Shown: positions 8,937-17,923 of the stretch, piece by piece
Layout of the letters: the number at the start of each line of letters is the position of its first letter
Position numbering within the stretch: position 1 is the stretch's first letter
Assembly: GCF_003448965.1 (NCBI RefSeq)
Contig: NZ_QRGC01000003.1
Coordinates: forward strand, 234,666-298,665
Source of the DNA: Oceanicella sp. SM1341
Lineage (GTDB): Bacteria; Pseudomonadota; Alphaproteobacteria; Rhodobacterales; Rhodobacteraceae
DNA: 64,000 nt
Direction of reading: 5' to 3'
Translations under genes and position numbers: made by a program
Notes under the pieces: generated by a model
The model's database searches: none
What the model was told of the DNA's origin: nothing
The model's input: the letters and a program-made list of their open reading frames with translations, nothing else

Positions 8937-9884
8937 ATGATCACCTCGCAGCCGCGCGGCCGGATCTACGACAGCATCACCGAGACCATCGGCGGCACGC
9001 CGCTGGTGCGCCTCAAGCGCATCGGGGCCGAGACCGGCGCCGATATCCTGGTGAAGCTGGAATTCTTCAACCCGATCAGCTCCGTGAAGGACCGTATCGG
9101 CGTCTCGATGATCGCGGCGCTGGAGCGCGACGGCCACCTGAAGCCGGGCGGCACCATCATCGAGCCCACCTCGGGCAACACCGGGATCGCGCTCGCCTTC
9201 GTGGCGGCGGCGCGCGGCTACCGCCTCATCCTGTGCATGCCCGAGAGCATGTCGGTGGAGCGGCGCAAGATGCTCGCCCTGCTCGGCGCCGAGCTCGAGC
9301 TCACCGAGGCGGCCAAGGGCATGAAGGGCGCCATCGCCCGGGCCGAGGAGCTCGCCGCCGAGATCCCCGGCGCGATCATCCCCCAGCAGTTCGAGAACCC
9401 GGCCAACCCCGCGATCCACGAGGCAACCACCGCCGAGGAGATCTGGGCCGACACCGAGGGCCGGGTCGACGCCTTCATCTCCGGCGTCGGCACCGGCGGC
9501 ACCATCACCGGCGTGGGCCGCGTGCTGAAGGCGCGCAACCCGGGCGTGAAGGTGATCGCGGTGGAGCCCGAGGACAGCCCGGTGCTCTCCGGCGGCCAGC
9601 CCGGGCCCCACAAGATCCAGGGCATCGGCGCGGGCTTCGTGCCCGGCATCCTCGACCGCGCGCTGATCGACGAGGTGCTCACCATCGGCAACGAGACCGC
9701 CTTCGAGACCGCCCGCAAGCTCGCCGCGCAGGAGGGCATCCCGGTGGGCATCTCCTCCGGCGCCGCGGTGGCCGCGGCCCTCGAGGTGGCCTCGCGCCCC
9801 GAGATGAAGGGCAAGCGCATCGTGGTCATCCTGCCCAGCTTCGCCGAGCGCTACCTCTCCACGGCGCTGTTCGACGGGCTGTGA
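8937..9884 (+). CDS. cysK: Cysteine synthase A (O-acetylserine sulfhydrylase)
   Basis: A 315-residue PLP enzyme making cysteine from O-acetylserine and sulfide. The PLP lysine lies in [12 protein letters not shown], the substrate loop is [11 protein letters not shown], and the phosphate-binding loop is [12 protein letters not shown]. The C-terminal [10 protein letters not shown] is also standard. An AGGAGG ribosome site precedes the ATG at 8937. It lies directly behind an Rrf2 regulator, which may control it, and is followed by a 9-bp-stem hairpin before moeB. Confidence 0.96.
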   Translation: MITSQPRGRIYDSITETIGGTPLVRLKRIGAETGADILVKLEFFNPISSVKDRIGVSMIAALERDGHLKPGGTIIEPTSGNTGIALAFVAAARGYRLILCMPESMSVERRKMLALLGAELELTEAAKGMKGAIARAEELAAEIPGAIIPQQFENPANPAIHEATTAEEIWADTEGRVDAFISGVGTGGTITGVGRVLKARNPGVKVIAVEPEDSPVLSGGQPGPHKIQGIGAGFVPGILDRALIDEVLTIGNETAFETARKLAAQEGIPVGISSGAAVAAALEVASRPEMKGKRIVVILPSFAERYLSTALFDGL

Positions 9885-9913
9885 GCCTGAGGGGCCGGTC
9901 CGGTGCATCCTGC

Positions 9914-9934
9914 CCGGGAGCCCGCGGCTCCCGG
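9914..9934 (+). terminator. Hairpin behind cysK
   Basis: A perfect 9-bp stem CCGGGAGCC/GGCTCCCGG with a three-base loop lies 30 bases after the cysK stop. There is no T-run, so it may only attenuate read-through into moeB. Confidence 0.5.
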
Positions 9935-9981
9935 CAAGGTGCCCGTCCGGGCCGGCCGCCCCCTGCCCTGCGGAGACCGCG

Positions 9982-10749
9982 ATGAGCTTTTCGCCCGAGG
10001 AACTTGAGCGCTACGCCCGCCACATCGTGCTGCGCGAGGTGGGGGGGCCGGGCCAGGCCCGGCTGAAGGCGGCGCGGGTGCTGGTGCTGGGCGCGGGCGG
10101 GCTGGGCTCGCCGGCGCTGCTCTACCTCGCGGCCGCCGGCGTCGGGCACATCACGCTGGTCGACGACGACACGGTCTCGCTCTCCAACCTCCAGCGCCAG
10201 GTGCTGCACGACACCGCCCATGTCGGCGCGCGCAAGATCGACAGCGCGGCGGCGCGGCTGGCGGAGGTGAACCCGCATGTCGGCTTCACCGGCCACGCCC
10301 TGCGCCTCACGCCCGAAAACGCCGCCGGCCTCATCCGCGGCCATGACCTCGTGCTCGACGGCTCCGACAGTTTCGCCACCCGCTACGCGGTGAACGCCGC
10401 CTGCGTGGCCGAGGCGGTGCCGCTCGTCGCCGCGGCGATGACGCAATGGGAGGGGCAGATCTCGCTCTTCGCGCCGCACCTGGGCGCGCCCTGCTACCGC
10501 TGCACCTTCCCCGAGGCCCCGGCCCCCGGCCTCGCCCCCTCCTGCGCCGAGGCCGGCATCATGGGCGCGCTCGCGGGCACCATGGGCGCGATGATGGCCG
10601 GCGAGGCGATCAAGCACCTCACCGGCGCGGGCGAGACCCTGCTCGGCCGCCTGCTGCTGTGGGACTCGCTCTTCGCCGAGGCGCGCGTGCTCACCATCCG
10701 CCCCGACCCCGCCTGCCCCGAGTGCCACGGCCACGGGGCGGCCGGCTGA
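9982..10749 (+). CDS. moeB: MoeB/ThiF-family E1-like adenylyltransferase
   Basis: A 255-residue E1-like protein that adenylates the C-terminal glycine of a small ubiquitin-fold sulfur carrier (MoaD for molybdopterin, or ThiS). The nucleotide motif VLVLGAGGLGSP is near residue 35. The Arg-finger region is LSNLQRQVLHD. The zinc-binding cysteines occur as CYRC and, near the end, CPEC, and a cysteine sits in the conserved CAEAGIMG loop. The protein lacks a rhodanese domain. Neighbouring cysK and an Rrf2 regulator point to a sulfur-handling cluster. MoaD or ThiS is not in the window, so the exact partner is open. Confidence 0.88.
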   Translation: MSFSPEELERYARHIVLREVGGPGQARLKAARVLVLGAGGLGSPALLYLAAAGVGHITLVDDDTVSLSNLQRQVLHDTAHVGARKIDSAAARLAEVNPHVGFTGHALRLTPENAAGLIRGHDLVLDGSDSFATRYAVNAACVAEAVPLVAAAMTQWEGQISLFAPHLGAPCYRCTFPEAPAPGLAPSCAEAGIMGALAGTMGAMMAGEAIKHLTGAGETLLGRLLLWDSLFAEARVLTIRPDPACPECHGHGAAG

Positions 10750-11169
10750 AGCCGGAAGCGCACCGGGCCCGGCGACGAGGTACCCCGGGCCAGAGGCGAC
10801 GCCTGCCTCCCGCCGAACGCCTTCGGAAAGGGGGGGCCGTCTCCCTGACCCGGAGCCCGGCTCCCTCGACGGCAGGCGCACAGGCACCAGCCCCTCGCGC
10901 CCGACCGACCGGCTCCCGGAGCGACACGGAAGCATCCGGATCAGGCGCGGCCGTCCTCCCTCGTGGCATCAGGCCCGGGCCGTCGAAATCGCACGCGCCC
11001 CGTCCCGCGGAGGGAGCGCCCCGCGGCGCGGGTCCATCGGCGCCCGGCCGGCTCCGTGTCGATGCCGGACAGCGCAGGGCGAGGCAGCGCCGGCCCGATG
11101 GCCCACCCTGTTCAGGCGCCGGCATGGCCGCAGGGGTCTCGCGGTGCTCCAGGGAAGCCCTCACGGGCG

Positions 11170-11260
11170 TTGGCCTCCGCCTCGGGGGCATCGAGCCCCC
11201 TTCGGCGAAGCGCCGGACTGCGTCCGGCCGGCACGTCGCCCGGCAGGGGCGGTGCGGAGA
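11170..11260. repeat. Composite palindromic element, copy B
   Basis: It repeats the order seen at 2229-2320: CCTCGGGGGC-ATCGA-GCCCCC, a TTCGGCGAAG turn, a hairpin and then CCCGGCAGG. Here the third hairpin is GCCGGAC/GTCCGGC instead of GGGGCGC/GCGCCCC, so both arms differ while pairing is kept. It lies downstream of the hydroxyacid dehydrogenase gene on the minus strand. Confidence 0.6.
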
Positions 11261-11304
11261 GGGGGACGTGCAGGGCGGAGGCCCGCAGGGGCCTTCGCCA
11301 CGGC

Positions 11305-11345
11305 CGCCGAGCTGCGGGGGCGAAAGCCCCCTCGGCGAGGCGGGC
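11305..11345. repeat. Partial hairpin related to the composite element
   Basis: GCGGGGGC and GCCCCCTC arms surround a GAAA tetraloop, followed by GGCGAGGCG. It is shorter than copies A and B and lies 20 bases beyond the dehydrogenase stop, where it may act as a minus-strand terminator. Confidence 0.45.
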
Positions 11346-11364
11346 GTTCCCCCCTCGCGGCGGG

Positions 11365-12351
11365 TCAGAGCATGGAGGGGAGCACCTGGTCGGGCGGGCG
11401 GTGGCCGTCGACGAAGGTCTTGATGTTGATGATCACCTTCTCGCCCATCTCCACCCGGCCCTCGATGGTGGCCGAGCCCATGTGCGGCAGCAGCATCACG
11501 TTGGGCAGGCCGAGCAGGCGCGGGTTCACCGCCGGCTCGCGCTCGAACACGTCGAGCCCGGCGCCGGCCAGCTCGCCCGCGCGCAGCATCCGGGTGAGGG
11601 CGTTCTCGTCGATCACCTCGCCGCGCGAGGTGTTCACCACCACCGCCGTGGGCTTCATCAGCTTCAGCCGCCGCGCGTTGAGCAGGTGGAAGGTGCCCGG
11701 CGTGTGCGGGCAGTTCACCGACAGGATGTCGATGCGCGCCAGCATCTGGTCGAGGCTCTCCCACCAGGTGGCGCCGAGGGCGTCCTCGGTCTCGGGGCGC
11801 ACCCGGCGGCGGTTGTGGTAGTGGATCTCGAGGCCGAAGCCCTTCGCCCGGCGCGCCACCGCGGTGCCGATCCGCCCCATGCCGAGGATGCCGAGCTTCT
11901 TGCCCCCCACCCGGTTGCCCATCAGCGCCATGGGCGACCAGCCCGGCCAGTCGCCCTCCTGCATCTGGGCCATGCCCTCCTTCACCCGCCGCGGCACAGC
12001 GAGGATGAGCGCCATGGTCATGTCTGCGGTGTCCTCGGTGAGCACGCCGGGGGTGTTGGTGACCAGGATGTTGCGCGCCAGCGCGGTCGCCACGTCCACG
12101 TGGTCGAAGCCCGAGCCGTAGGAGGCGATCAGCCGCAGGTCCGGCCCGGCCTGGGCCAGCAGGCCCTTGTCGATCCGGTCGGTCACCGTTGGCACCAGGA
12201 TGTCGGCCCGCCCCAGCGCGTCGGCCATGCGCTCGCGGGAGAACGGCTCGTCCGTCTCGTTGATCTCCACGTCGAACAGCTCGCGCATGCGCGCCTCGAC
12301 CGGCTCCGGCAGGCGGCGGGTGACAATGACCTTCGGGCTGTGCGCGGGCAT
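11365..12351 (-). CDS. D-2-hydroxyacid dehydrogenase (glyoxylate/hydroxypyruvate reductase-like)
   Basis: A 328-residue NAD(P)-dependent 2-hydroxyacid dehydrogenase. The Rossmann motif is GILGMGRIGTAVARR near residue 155. The catalytic Arg/Glu/His triad is seen in NTSRGEV, FEREP and LPHMGSAT. The family reduces glyoxylate, hydroxypyruvate or related 2-oxoacids in the cytoplasm; a glyoxylate reductase role fits best but is not certain. The start at 12351 (MPAHSPKVIV) has a GAGGAAG ribosome site five bases upstream, better than the more distal in-frame ATG. It is divergent from the SH3 protein. Confidence 0.88.
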   Translation of the reverse strand: MPAHSPKVIVTRRLPEPVEARMRELFDVEINETDEPFSRERMADALGRADILVPTVTDRIDKGLLAQAGPDLRLIASYGSGFDHVDVATALARNILVTNTPGVLTEDTADMTMALILAVPRRVKEGMAQMQEGDWPGWSPMALMGNRVGGKKLGILGMGRIGTAVARRAKGFGLEIHYHNRRRVRPETEDALGATWWESLDQMLARIDILSVNCPHTPGTFHLLNARRLKLMKPTAVVVNTSRGEVIDENALTRMLRAGELAGAGLDVFEREPAVNPRLLGLPNVMLLPHMGSATIEGRVEMGEKVIINIKTFVDGHRPPDQVLPSML

Positions 12352-12493
12352 AGGGGCTTCCTCGGGCAATCTCGTCCGTGGGCCGGACATGTCTCTGGTT
12401 CAAAACGGGGATGCACCCCGCATGCATTAGTGCTAGTCTGCCCGCAGCGGCAGATAAACCCGAAAAATGCCGCAGCGGAACGGGCAGGCACAG

Positions 12494-13003
12494 ATGATCT
12501 CCAGCATGCGCATCCTTGCAGCGGTGCTCCTCATCTGCGTGGCAGGCGCCACGCCGGCCGATACCGTGCCCACGACCATCGGCCCCGTCACCCACATGCC
12601 GCTGCCCCGCTTCGTGAGCCTCAAGACCGAGGCGAACGCCCGCCGCGGCCCCGGGCTCGACCACCGGGTGGACTGGATCTTCAAGCGCCGGCACATGCCG
12701 CTGCAGGTGGTCGCGGAATTCGACAACTGGCGCAAGGTGGTGGACGCCGACGGCACCGGCGGCTGGGTGCACTACACCCTGCTGCGCGGTGCGCGCACGG
12801 TGGTGGTCCGCGCGCCGGAGACGATGATGCACGAGCTTGCCTCCGACAACAGCCTGCCGGTGGCCGTGGCCCGCCAGGGCGTGATCGGCGACCTCGAGGC
12901 CTGCAAGGCGCTCTGGTGCCAGATCGAGGCCGACGGCTACGAGGGCTGGGTGCGCAAGGCCGATATCTGGGGTGTCGAGGATACCGAGATCAGCCCGGAC
13001 TGA
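12494..13003 (+). CDS. Secreted bacterial SH3-domain protein
   Basis: About 169 residues. An N-terminal signal peptide (MRILAAVLLICVAGATPA) predicts export to the periplasm. The mature part has two SH3b-type stretches: LKTEANARRGPGLDHRVDWIF with VVAEFDNWRKVVDADGTGGWVHYTLL, and a second weaker copy ending DGYEGWVRKADIWGV. Such domains usually bind peptidoglycan or surface partners. Starts at 12467, 12494 and 12506 are all in frame with no decisive ribosome site. It is a single gene between the dehydrogenase and irr. Confidence 0.8.
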   Translation: MISSMRILAAVLLICVAGATPADTVPTTIGPVTHMPLPRFVSLKTEANARRGPGLDHRVDWIFKRRHMPLQVVAEFDNWRKVVDADGTGGWVHYTLLRGARTVVVRAPETMMHELASDNSLPVAVARQGVIGDLEACKALWCQIEADGYEGWVRKADIWGVEDTEISPD

Positions 13004-13120
13004 GCCCCCGGGGCCCCGAACGCGGCCCCGTACGCGTCAATGCGGCGCAGCCGGCCCGCCGCCGCAACCGCACCGCAAGGGGGCGGCGGAGCATCGAAAC
13101 CGGGGAGGGGGGAGCGGCGC

Positions 13121-13591
13121 TCAGCCCTTGGTGCGGCGCAGGCGGATGACCACGTCGACCTTGGCGATCTCCGTGCCCTCCGGCGCATCGGGCAGCGAGG
13201 CGAAGCGCACCGCCTCGGCGGGCGCGTCGGTCAGGCTGTCCCGGTCTTCCCAGAAGTAATGCGGGTGATCGTCGACACGCGTGTCGAAGTAGGACCGCGC
13301 CCCGTGCACCATGATCTCGGTGAGCAGGCCCGCGTCCGTGAAGGCCTTGAGGGTGTTGTACACCGTGGCGAGCGACACCGGCTCGGGGCTGCATTGCGCG
13401 GCCTCGTGCAGGCTTTCGGCCGTGACATGGCGATGATTCCCGTCGCCCACCAGAAGGCTCGCAAGCATCTTGCGCTGGCGCGTCGGCCGCAGGCGGCCAC
13501 GCGCGAGCCACGCGTCGACGCGCGCCTTCGCTTCACGCCCTGCTGCGCTGCTCCCGGATTTCACGGCTTGGTCTTGTCCCTTGCTAGTCAT
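13121..13591 (-). CDS. irr: Iron response regulator Irr (Fur family)
   Basis: A 156-residue Fur-superfamily repressor. The winged helix is visible in LRPTRQRKMLASLL and PVSLATVYNTLKAFTDAGLL, and the sensor part has HPHYFWEDRDSLTDAP. The HPH motif and position beside fabA match alphaproteobacterial Irr, which senses heme/iron status and controls heme and iron-storage genes. Zinc-type CxxC pairs of Fur/Zur are absent, supporting Irr over Fur. It is divergent from fabA with 136 bases between starts. No sequence resembling the published iron-control element was seen in that gap. Confidence 0.9.
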   Translation of the reverse strand: MTSKGQDQAVKSGSSAAGREAKARVDAWLARGRLRPTRQRKMLASLLVGDGNHRHVTAESLHEAAQCSPEPVSLATVYNTLKAFTDAGLLTEIMVHGARSYFDTRVDDHPHYFWEDRDSLTDAPAEAVRFASLPDAPEGTEIAKVDVVIRLRRTKG

Positions 13592-13656
13592 CGGGTATGC
13601 ACTCTAACCCGTTCGCGTGGCGGAAATCGAGTCCCTTTTGGGCGCACCCATCGCGC

Positions 13657-13684
13657 TTGCACCTGTTGCGGGCACGGTGATAGG
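13657..13684 (+). promoter_or_regulatory. Possible sigma-70 promoter of fabA
   Basis: TTGCAC at 13657 and GATAGG at 13679 are separated by 16 bases and lie about 45 bases before the fabA ATG. This is a reasonable housekeeping promoter by eye but was not tested. Confidence 0.4.
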
Positions 13685-13727
13685 GAAACGTGAGCAACAA
13701 ATGCCGCCCTGCGACGAAGGAGAAGGT

Positions 13728-14249
13728 ATGTCACGGCCGAGCAGCTATGACTATGAAGAGCTGATGCGCTGCGCGCGCGGAGAGCTCTTCGGTCCGGGGA
13801 ACGCGCAGCTCCCCGCGCCCCCCATGCTCATGATGGACCGCGTCACCAGCATCACCGAGGCAGGCGGACCCTTCGAGAAGGGCCAGGTCGTGGGCGAGCT
13901 CGAGGTCAAGCCCGACCTGTGGTTCTTCAAGTGCCACTTCCTCGGCGACCCGGTGATGCCCGGCTGCCTCGGGCTCGACGCCCTGTGGCAGATGACCGGC
14001 TTCTTCCTCGGCTGGCTGGGCATGCCCGGCCGCGGCCGCGCCCTCGGCGTGGGCGAGGTGAAGTTCTCCGGCATGGTGACGCCGGACGTGAAGCTCATCC
14101 GCTACACGGTGAACATGAAGCGCATCATCGACCGCAAACTCAAGCTCGGCATCGCCGACGGGTTGATGGAAGCAGACGGCCAGACCATCTACACCACGAC
14201 CGACATGCGTGTCGGTCTGTTCAAGGATGGTGAGGCAAGCCCGGCCTGA
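13728..14249 (+). CDS. fabA: 3-hydroxydecanoyl-ACP dehydratase/isomerase
   Basis: A 173-residue hot-dog-fold enzyme that dehydrates 3-hydroxydecanoyl-ACP and isomerises trans-2 to cis-3-decenoyl-ACP, the entry to unsaturated fatty acids. Catalytic His70 ([10 protein letters not shown]) and Asp84 ([10 protein letters not shown]) fall at the same numbers as in the E. coli enzyme. The start at 13728 has a strong GAAGGAGAAG ribosome site. The fabB and fabI genes follow at once, making a dedicated unsaturated-fatty-acid operon opposite irr. Confidence 0.97.
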   Translation: MSRPSSYDYEELMRCARGELFGPGNAQLPAPPMLMMDRVTSITEAGGPFEKGQVVGELEVKPDLWFFKCHFLGDPVMPGCLGLDALWQMTGFFLGWLGMPGRGRALGVGEVKFSGMVTPDVKLIRYTVNMKRIIDRKLKLGIADGLMEADGQTIYTTTDMRVGLFKDGEASPA

Positions 14250-14281
14250 AGAAGAGCCCGGCACGAAGGAAGGATATGCTC

Positions 14282-15514
14282 ATGCGTCGGGTCGTCGTAA
14301 CCGGTCTCGGCATCGTGTCGTCGATCGGCACCACGAAGGATGACGTCGTCACCTCGCTGCGCGAGGGGAAGTCCGGCATCAGCTTCGCCCCCGAATACGC
14401 CGAGCGCGGGTTCCGCAGCCAGGTCCACGGCAAGCCGGACATCGACGTGTCCGAACATGTCGAGAAGCGCCAGCTGCGCTTCATGGGCGATGGCGCGGCC
14501 TACAGCTACATCGCGATGAAACAGGCCATCGCCGACGCCGGCCTGGAGGACAGCGACATCTCGAACGAGCGCACCGGGCTCATCGTCGGCTCCGGCGGCC
14601 CGTCCACGCGCAACCTGTTCGAGGCGCACCAGATCGTGCTCAAGAACAACAGCCCCAAGCGCATGGGGCCGTTCATGGTCACGCGCGGCATGTCCTCCAC
14701 CGTGTCGGCCTGCCTCGCCACGCCGTTCCGCATCAAGGGCATCAACTACTCGATCACCTCGGCCTGCTCCACCTCGGCGCATTGCATCGGCAACGCGGCG
14801 GAGCAGATCCAGTGGGGCAAGCAGGACGTGATGTTCGCCGGCGGCGGCGAGGAGCTGGACTGGACCCTGTCCTGCCTGTTCGACGCCATGGGCGCCATGA
14901 GCTCCAAGTACAACGACACGCCCGAGAAGGCCTCCCGCGCCTTCGACGCCGGGCGTGACGGCTTCGTCATCTCCGGCGGCGGCGGCATCGTGGTGCTCGA
15001 GGAATACGAGCACGCGAAGGCCCGCGGCGCCAAGATCTACGCCGAGCTCACCGGCTATGCCGCCACCTCCGACGGGCACGACATGGTCGCCCCCTCGGGC
15101 GAGGGCGGCGAGCGCTGCATGCGCATGGCCCTCTCCACCCTGCCGCAGGACCGCGAGGTGGGCTACATCAACGCCCACGGCACCTCCACCCCGGTGGGCG
15201 ACGTGACCGAGGTGGAAGGCGTGCGCCGGGTCTTCGAAGGCCGCCGCCAGCCGCCGATCAGCTCCACCAAGTCGCTGACCGGGCATTCCCAGGGTGCCAC
15301 CGGCGCCCAGGAGGTCATCTACTCCCTGCTGATGCTGGAGAATGACTTCATCGCCGCCTCCGCCAACGTCGACACCCTCGACCCGGCGCTGAAGCCGGAG
15401 GAAATCGCCACCGCACGGGTCGATGACGCGGGTCTCGACACCGTGATGAGCAACAGCTTCGGCTTCGGGGGCACCAATGCCAGCCTCCTGTTCAGCCGAC
15501 TCAGGGATAAATGA
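14282..15514 (+). CDS. fabB: Beta-ketoacyl-ACP synthase I
   Basis: A 410-residue condensing enzyme (KAS I) that elongates cis-3-decenoyl-ACP made by FabA. The Cys-His-His active site is present: [24 protein letters not shown] and [14 protein letters not shown] second ATG at 14276 is in frame and equally close to the GAAGGAAGGA ribosome site. The later one gives the family-typical start [14 protein letters not shown]. It sits 26-32 bases after fabA and four bases before fabI. Confidence 0.97.
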   Translation: MRRVVVTGLGIVSSIGTTKDDVVTSLREGKSGISFAPEYAERGFRSQVHGKPDIDVSEHVEKRQLRFMGDGAAYSYIAMKQAIADAGLEDSDISNERTGLIVGSGGPSTRNLFEAHQIVLKNNSPKRMGPFMVTRGMSSTVSACLATPFRIKGINYSITSACSTSAHCIGNAAEQIQWGKQDVMFAGGGEELDWTLSCLFDAMGAMSSKYNDTPEKASRAFDAGRDGFVISGGGGIVVLEEYEHAKARGAKIYAELTGYAATSDGHDMVAPSGEGGERCMRMALSTLPQDREVGYINAHGTSTPVGDVTEVEGVRRVFEGRRQPPISSTKSLTGHSQGATGAQEVIYSLLMLENDFIAASANVDTLDPALKPEEIATARVDDAGLDTVMSNSFGFGGTNASLLFSRLRDK

Positions 15515-15518
15515 ACTC

Positions 15519-16307
15519 ATGTCCGACCTGATGAAGGGCAAGCGCGGGCTTGTCATGGGTGTCGCGAACGACCACTCCATCGCCTGGGGAGTCGCGCGCA
15601 CCCTGCATGCCCATGGCGCGGAACTGGCCTTCACCTACCAGGGCGAGTCCTTCGGCCGGCGCGTGCAGCCGCTGGCCGAAAGCGTGAATGCCACCCATCT
15701 CCTGCCCGCCGACGTGCAGGATTCCGCCTCGCTGGAGAGCGTGTTCGAGCGCCTGGCGGCGGACTGGGGGCAGATGGATTTCCTCATCCACGCCATCGCC
15801 TATTCGGACAAGACCGAGCTCACCGGGCGGTTCCTCAACACCACCCGCACCAACTTCCTGAACTCGCTCGACATCTCCTGCTACAGCCTGGTCGACATCA
15901 CCCGCCGCGCGGCACCGCTGATGCGCCCGGGCGGCAGCGTGATCACCCTCACCTATCTCGGCGCCCAGCGCGTGATGCCCAACTACAACGTGATGGGCGT
16001 GGCCAAGGCGGCGCTGGAATGCTCGGTGCGCTACCTCGCCAATGACCTCGGGCCCGACGGCGTGCGGGTGAACGCGATCAGCCCCGGCCCGATGCGCACC
16101 CTCGCGGGCTCGGTCATCGGCGGCGCGCGCAAGGTCTACCGCGAGGTGGAGCAGAACGCGCCGCTGCGCGCCAATGCCACCCTCGAAGCCGTGGGCGGCG
16201 CCGCCCTCTACCTCGCCTCCGACCTCGGGGCCTGCACCACCGGCGAGATCGTCTTCGTCGATGGCGGCTACCACGCGATCGGCATGGCCCAGCCCGAAAA
16301 CCTCTGA
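15519..16307 (+). CDS. fabI: Enoyl-ACP reductase (NADH)
   Basis: A 262-residue short-chain-dehydrogenase-type enoyl-ACP reductase completing each elongation cycle. Tyr146, Tyr156 and Lys163 (YLGAQRVMPNYNVMGVAK) match the E. coli FabI numbering exactly, and the cofactor motif is GLVMGVANDHSIAWGVA. The triclosan-contact Gly/Met/Phe pattern was not analysed. The ATG is five bases after the fabB stop; the following BKACE gene begins two bases after its own stop, so all are probably cotranscribed. Confidence 0.96.
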   Translation: MSDLMKGKRGLVMGVANDHSIAWGVARTLHAHGAELAFTYQGESFGRRVQPLAESVNATHLLPADVQDSASLESVFERLAADWGQMDFLIHAIAYSDKTELTGRFLNTTRTNFLNSLDISCYSLVDITRRAAPLMRPGGSVITLTYLGAQRVMPNYNVMGVAKAALECSVRYLANDLGPDGVRVNAISPGPMRTLAGSVIGGARKVYREVEQNAPLRANATLEAVGGAALYLASDLGACTTGEIVFVDGGYHAIGMAQPENL

Positions 16308-16309
16308 CC

Positions 16310-17035
16310 ATGCTCCAGGCCTGCCTCAACGGCGCCCGGGAGGCGCGCACGCACGCGGCGCTCCCCCGCAGCCCCGGAGAGCTGGCCGAGGATGCCGCCG
16401 CGGTGCGTGCCGCCGGGGCCGACGAGCTGCACATCCACGTGCGTGACGCGGAGGGCGCCGAGAGCCTCGCCCCCGCCGATGTCTCCGCCGCGCTGCGCGC
16501 CGTGCGCGCCGCGGTGCCCGGCATGCCCGTGGGGGTGAGCACCGGCGCCTGGATCCGCCCCGGCGGGGCCGCCCGGCTCGAGCATGTCCGCGCCTGGGAG
16601 CTGCTGCCGGACTACGCCTCGGTGAACCTCTCCGAGCAGGACGCCCCGGACACGATGGAGGCCCTCGCCTCGCGCGGGGTGGGCATCGAGGCCGGGCTCT
16701 CCACCCTCGCCGACACCCGCCGCTTCCTCGCCCTGCCCGGCCACCGCGCCTGCCTGCGCGTGCTGATCGAGATCGACCTGCAGGAGGCCGAGGAGGCCGA
16801 GGCCGAGGCCCTCGCCATCCTCGAGCGCCTCGCCGCCGCCGACCTGGGCCGCCCGCTGCTGCTGCACGGCACCGATTCCTGCACCTGGGCCATGGTCGGG
16901 CTCGCCGCCGCCCGCGGCCTCGATACCCGCATCGGCCTCGAGGACGTGCTGGTGATGCCCGACGGCCGCCCCGCCGCCGACAATGCCGCCCTGGTCAGCG
17001 CCGCGCGCGCCCTGCTCGGCGGAACCGGGGGGTGA
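16310..17035 (+). CDS. BKACE-family protein (beta-keto acid cleavage, DUF849)
   Basis: A 241-residue TIM-barrel protein of the 3-keto-5-aminohexanoate cleavage family. Family members condense a beta-keto acid with acetyl-CoA, giving acetoacetate and a CoA ester. The zinc-site motif appears as ELHIHVRDAEG near residue 39-49, and ASVNLSEQDAP near residue 103 is the usual Glu-containing strand. At 241 residues it is shorter than the usual 270-310, mainly missing C-terminal loops. Its substrate is unknown. It follows fabI by two bases and overlaps the M50 protease start (GTGA). Confidence 0.82.
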   Translation: MLQACLNGAREARTHAALPRSPGELAEDAAAVRAAGADELHIHVRDAEGAESLAPADVSAALRAVRAAVPGMPVGVSTGAWIRPGGAARLEHVRAWELLPDYASVNLSEQDAPDTMEALASRGVGIEAGLSTLADTRRFLALPGHRACLRVLIEIDLQEAEEAEAEALAILERLAAADLGRPLLLHGTDSCTWAMVGLAAARGLDTRIGLEDVLVMPDGRPAADNAALVSAARALLGGTGG

Positions 17036-17835
17036 CGGGCGGGCAGGCGGCGGTCTATGCCCTCGCGGCGCTGGTGCTCTGGCTCACCGCCCGGGTGCTG
17101 CGCGGCGGCTGGCGGCTGCCCGCCGGGCAGGTGACGCCCAACATCACCCCCTCCTCGGCCATCGTCGGCACGCTGGCCATCGCCGCGGCGATGTATTTCT
17201 TCGGGCCGGTCGTGGGGCTGCTGCTCATCCTCTCCATCGTGGTGCACGAGTTCGGCCATGTCGCGGCCTTCCGTGTCGCCGGCCACACCGATGCGCGGCT
17301 GCGCCTCATCCCCATGCTGGGCGGTGTCGCGATCTCCGACCGCCTGCCCTCCTCGCAGGCCAAGGACGCCTACATCTCCCTCATGGGCCCGGGCATCTGC
17401 CTCGCGCTCGTGGCGCTCTGCCTCGCCGCCGAGCAGGTGCTCGACACGGCCTGGCCGCAGATGGCGCATTACGTCTATCTCTTCGGCATGCTCACCGCGG
17501 CGCTGAACGCGTTCAACCTGCTGCCGATCTGGCCGCTCGACGGCGGGCACGTGCTGCGCCGGGTGCTCTACACGCTGTCGCCGAAGCTCGCCCATAACGC
17601 CACGCTGGCGCTCAGCGGCGTCGCGGCGCTGCTGCTGGCGCTCAGCGGGCACATCTTCCTGATCTTCTTCCTCATCATCGGGCTGCAATCGGCCATGCAG
17701 ATGCCGAAGGTGGAGGCGCTGCAGCGGCCGATGACCGGGCGCGAGGCCGCCTTCGCCGCCGGCGCCTGGATCGCGATGCTCGCGTCCTTCGGCCTCGCGG
17801 GTTCGCCCATCCTGCTCTACTACCTCGCCGCCTGA
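17032..17835 (+). CDS. Membrane-embedded M50 (site-2-protease-type) zinc metalloprotease
   Basis: A 267-residue polytopic membrane protein starting at a GTG that overlaps the preceding stop. The zinc motif HEFGH is at residues 72-76 inside a hydrophobic helix, and the second metal motif NLLPIWPLDGGH ends near 173. There is no PDZ domain, unlike RseP, so it belongs to the compact S2P group that cuts membrane substrates. About six hydrophobic stretches can be counted. Its operon position behind fabI and BKACE hints at membrane-lipid or stress signalling, but no substrate is apparent. Confidence 0.85.
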   Translation: MTGGQAAVYALAALVLWLTARVLRGGWRLPAGQVTPNITPSSAIVGTLAIAAAMYFFGPVVGLLLILSIVVHEFGHVAAFRVAGHTDARLRLIPMLGGVAISDRLPSSQAKDAYISLMGPGICLALVALCLAAEQVLDTAWPQMAHYVYLFGMLTAALNAFNLLPIWPLDGGHVLRRVLYTLSPKLAHNATLALSGVAALLLALSGHIFLIFFLIIGLQSAMQMPKVEALQRPMTGREAAFAAGAWIAMLASFGLAGSPILLYYLAA

Positions 17836-17923
17836 GCGCCGGGGGGTTGCGACGGGCTGCCGCACATGCGGCTTGCGTTGCGGCGCGCATCCGAGAAAAC
17901 TGCGCGCCGGAGGACCCTGCCCA

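Larger units (their letters stand above)
10750..11364. other. Gene-free GC-rich gap with hairpin repeats
   Basis: The 615 bases between convergent moeB and the hydroxyacid dehydrogenase gene show no credible start site or protein. They contain palindromic element copy B (11170-11260) and a shorter related hairpin at 11305-11345. Nothing else is recognised. Confidence 0.6.

Noticed and set aside
13592..13727. Irr-binding iron-control element between irr and fabA
   Set aside because: No sequence resembling the published AT-rich element was found, so Irr control of fabA is not claimed.
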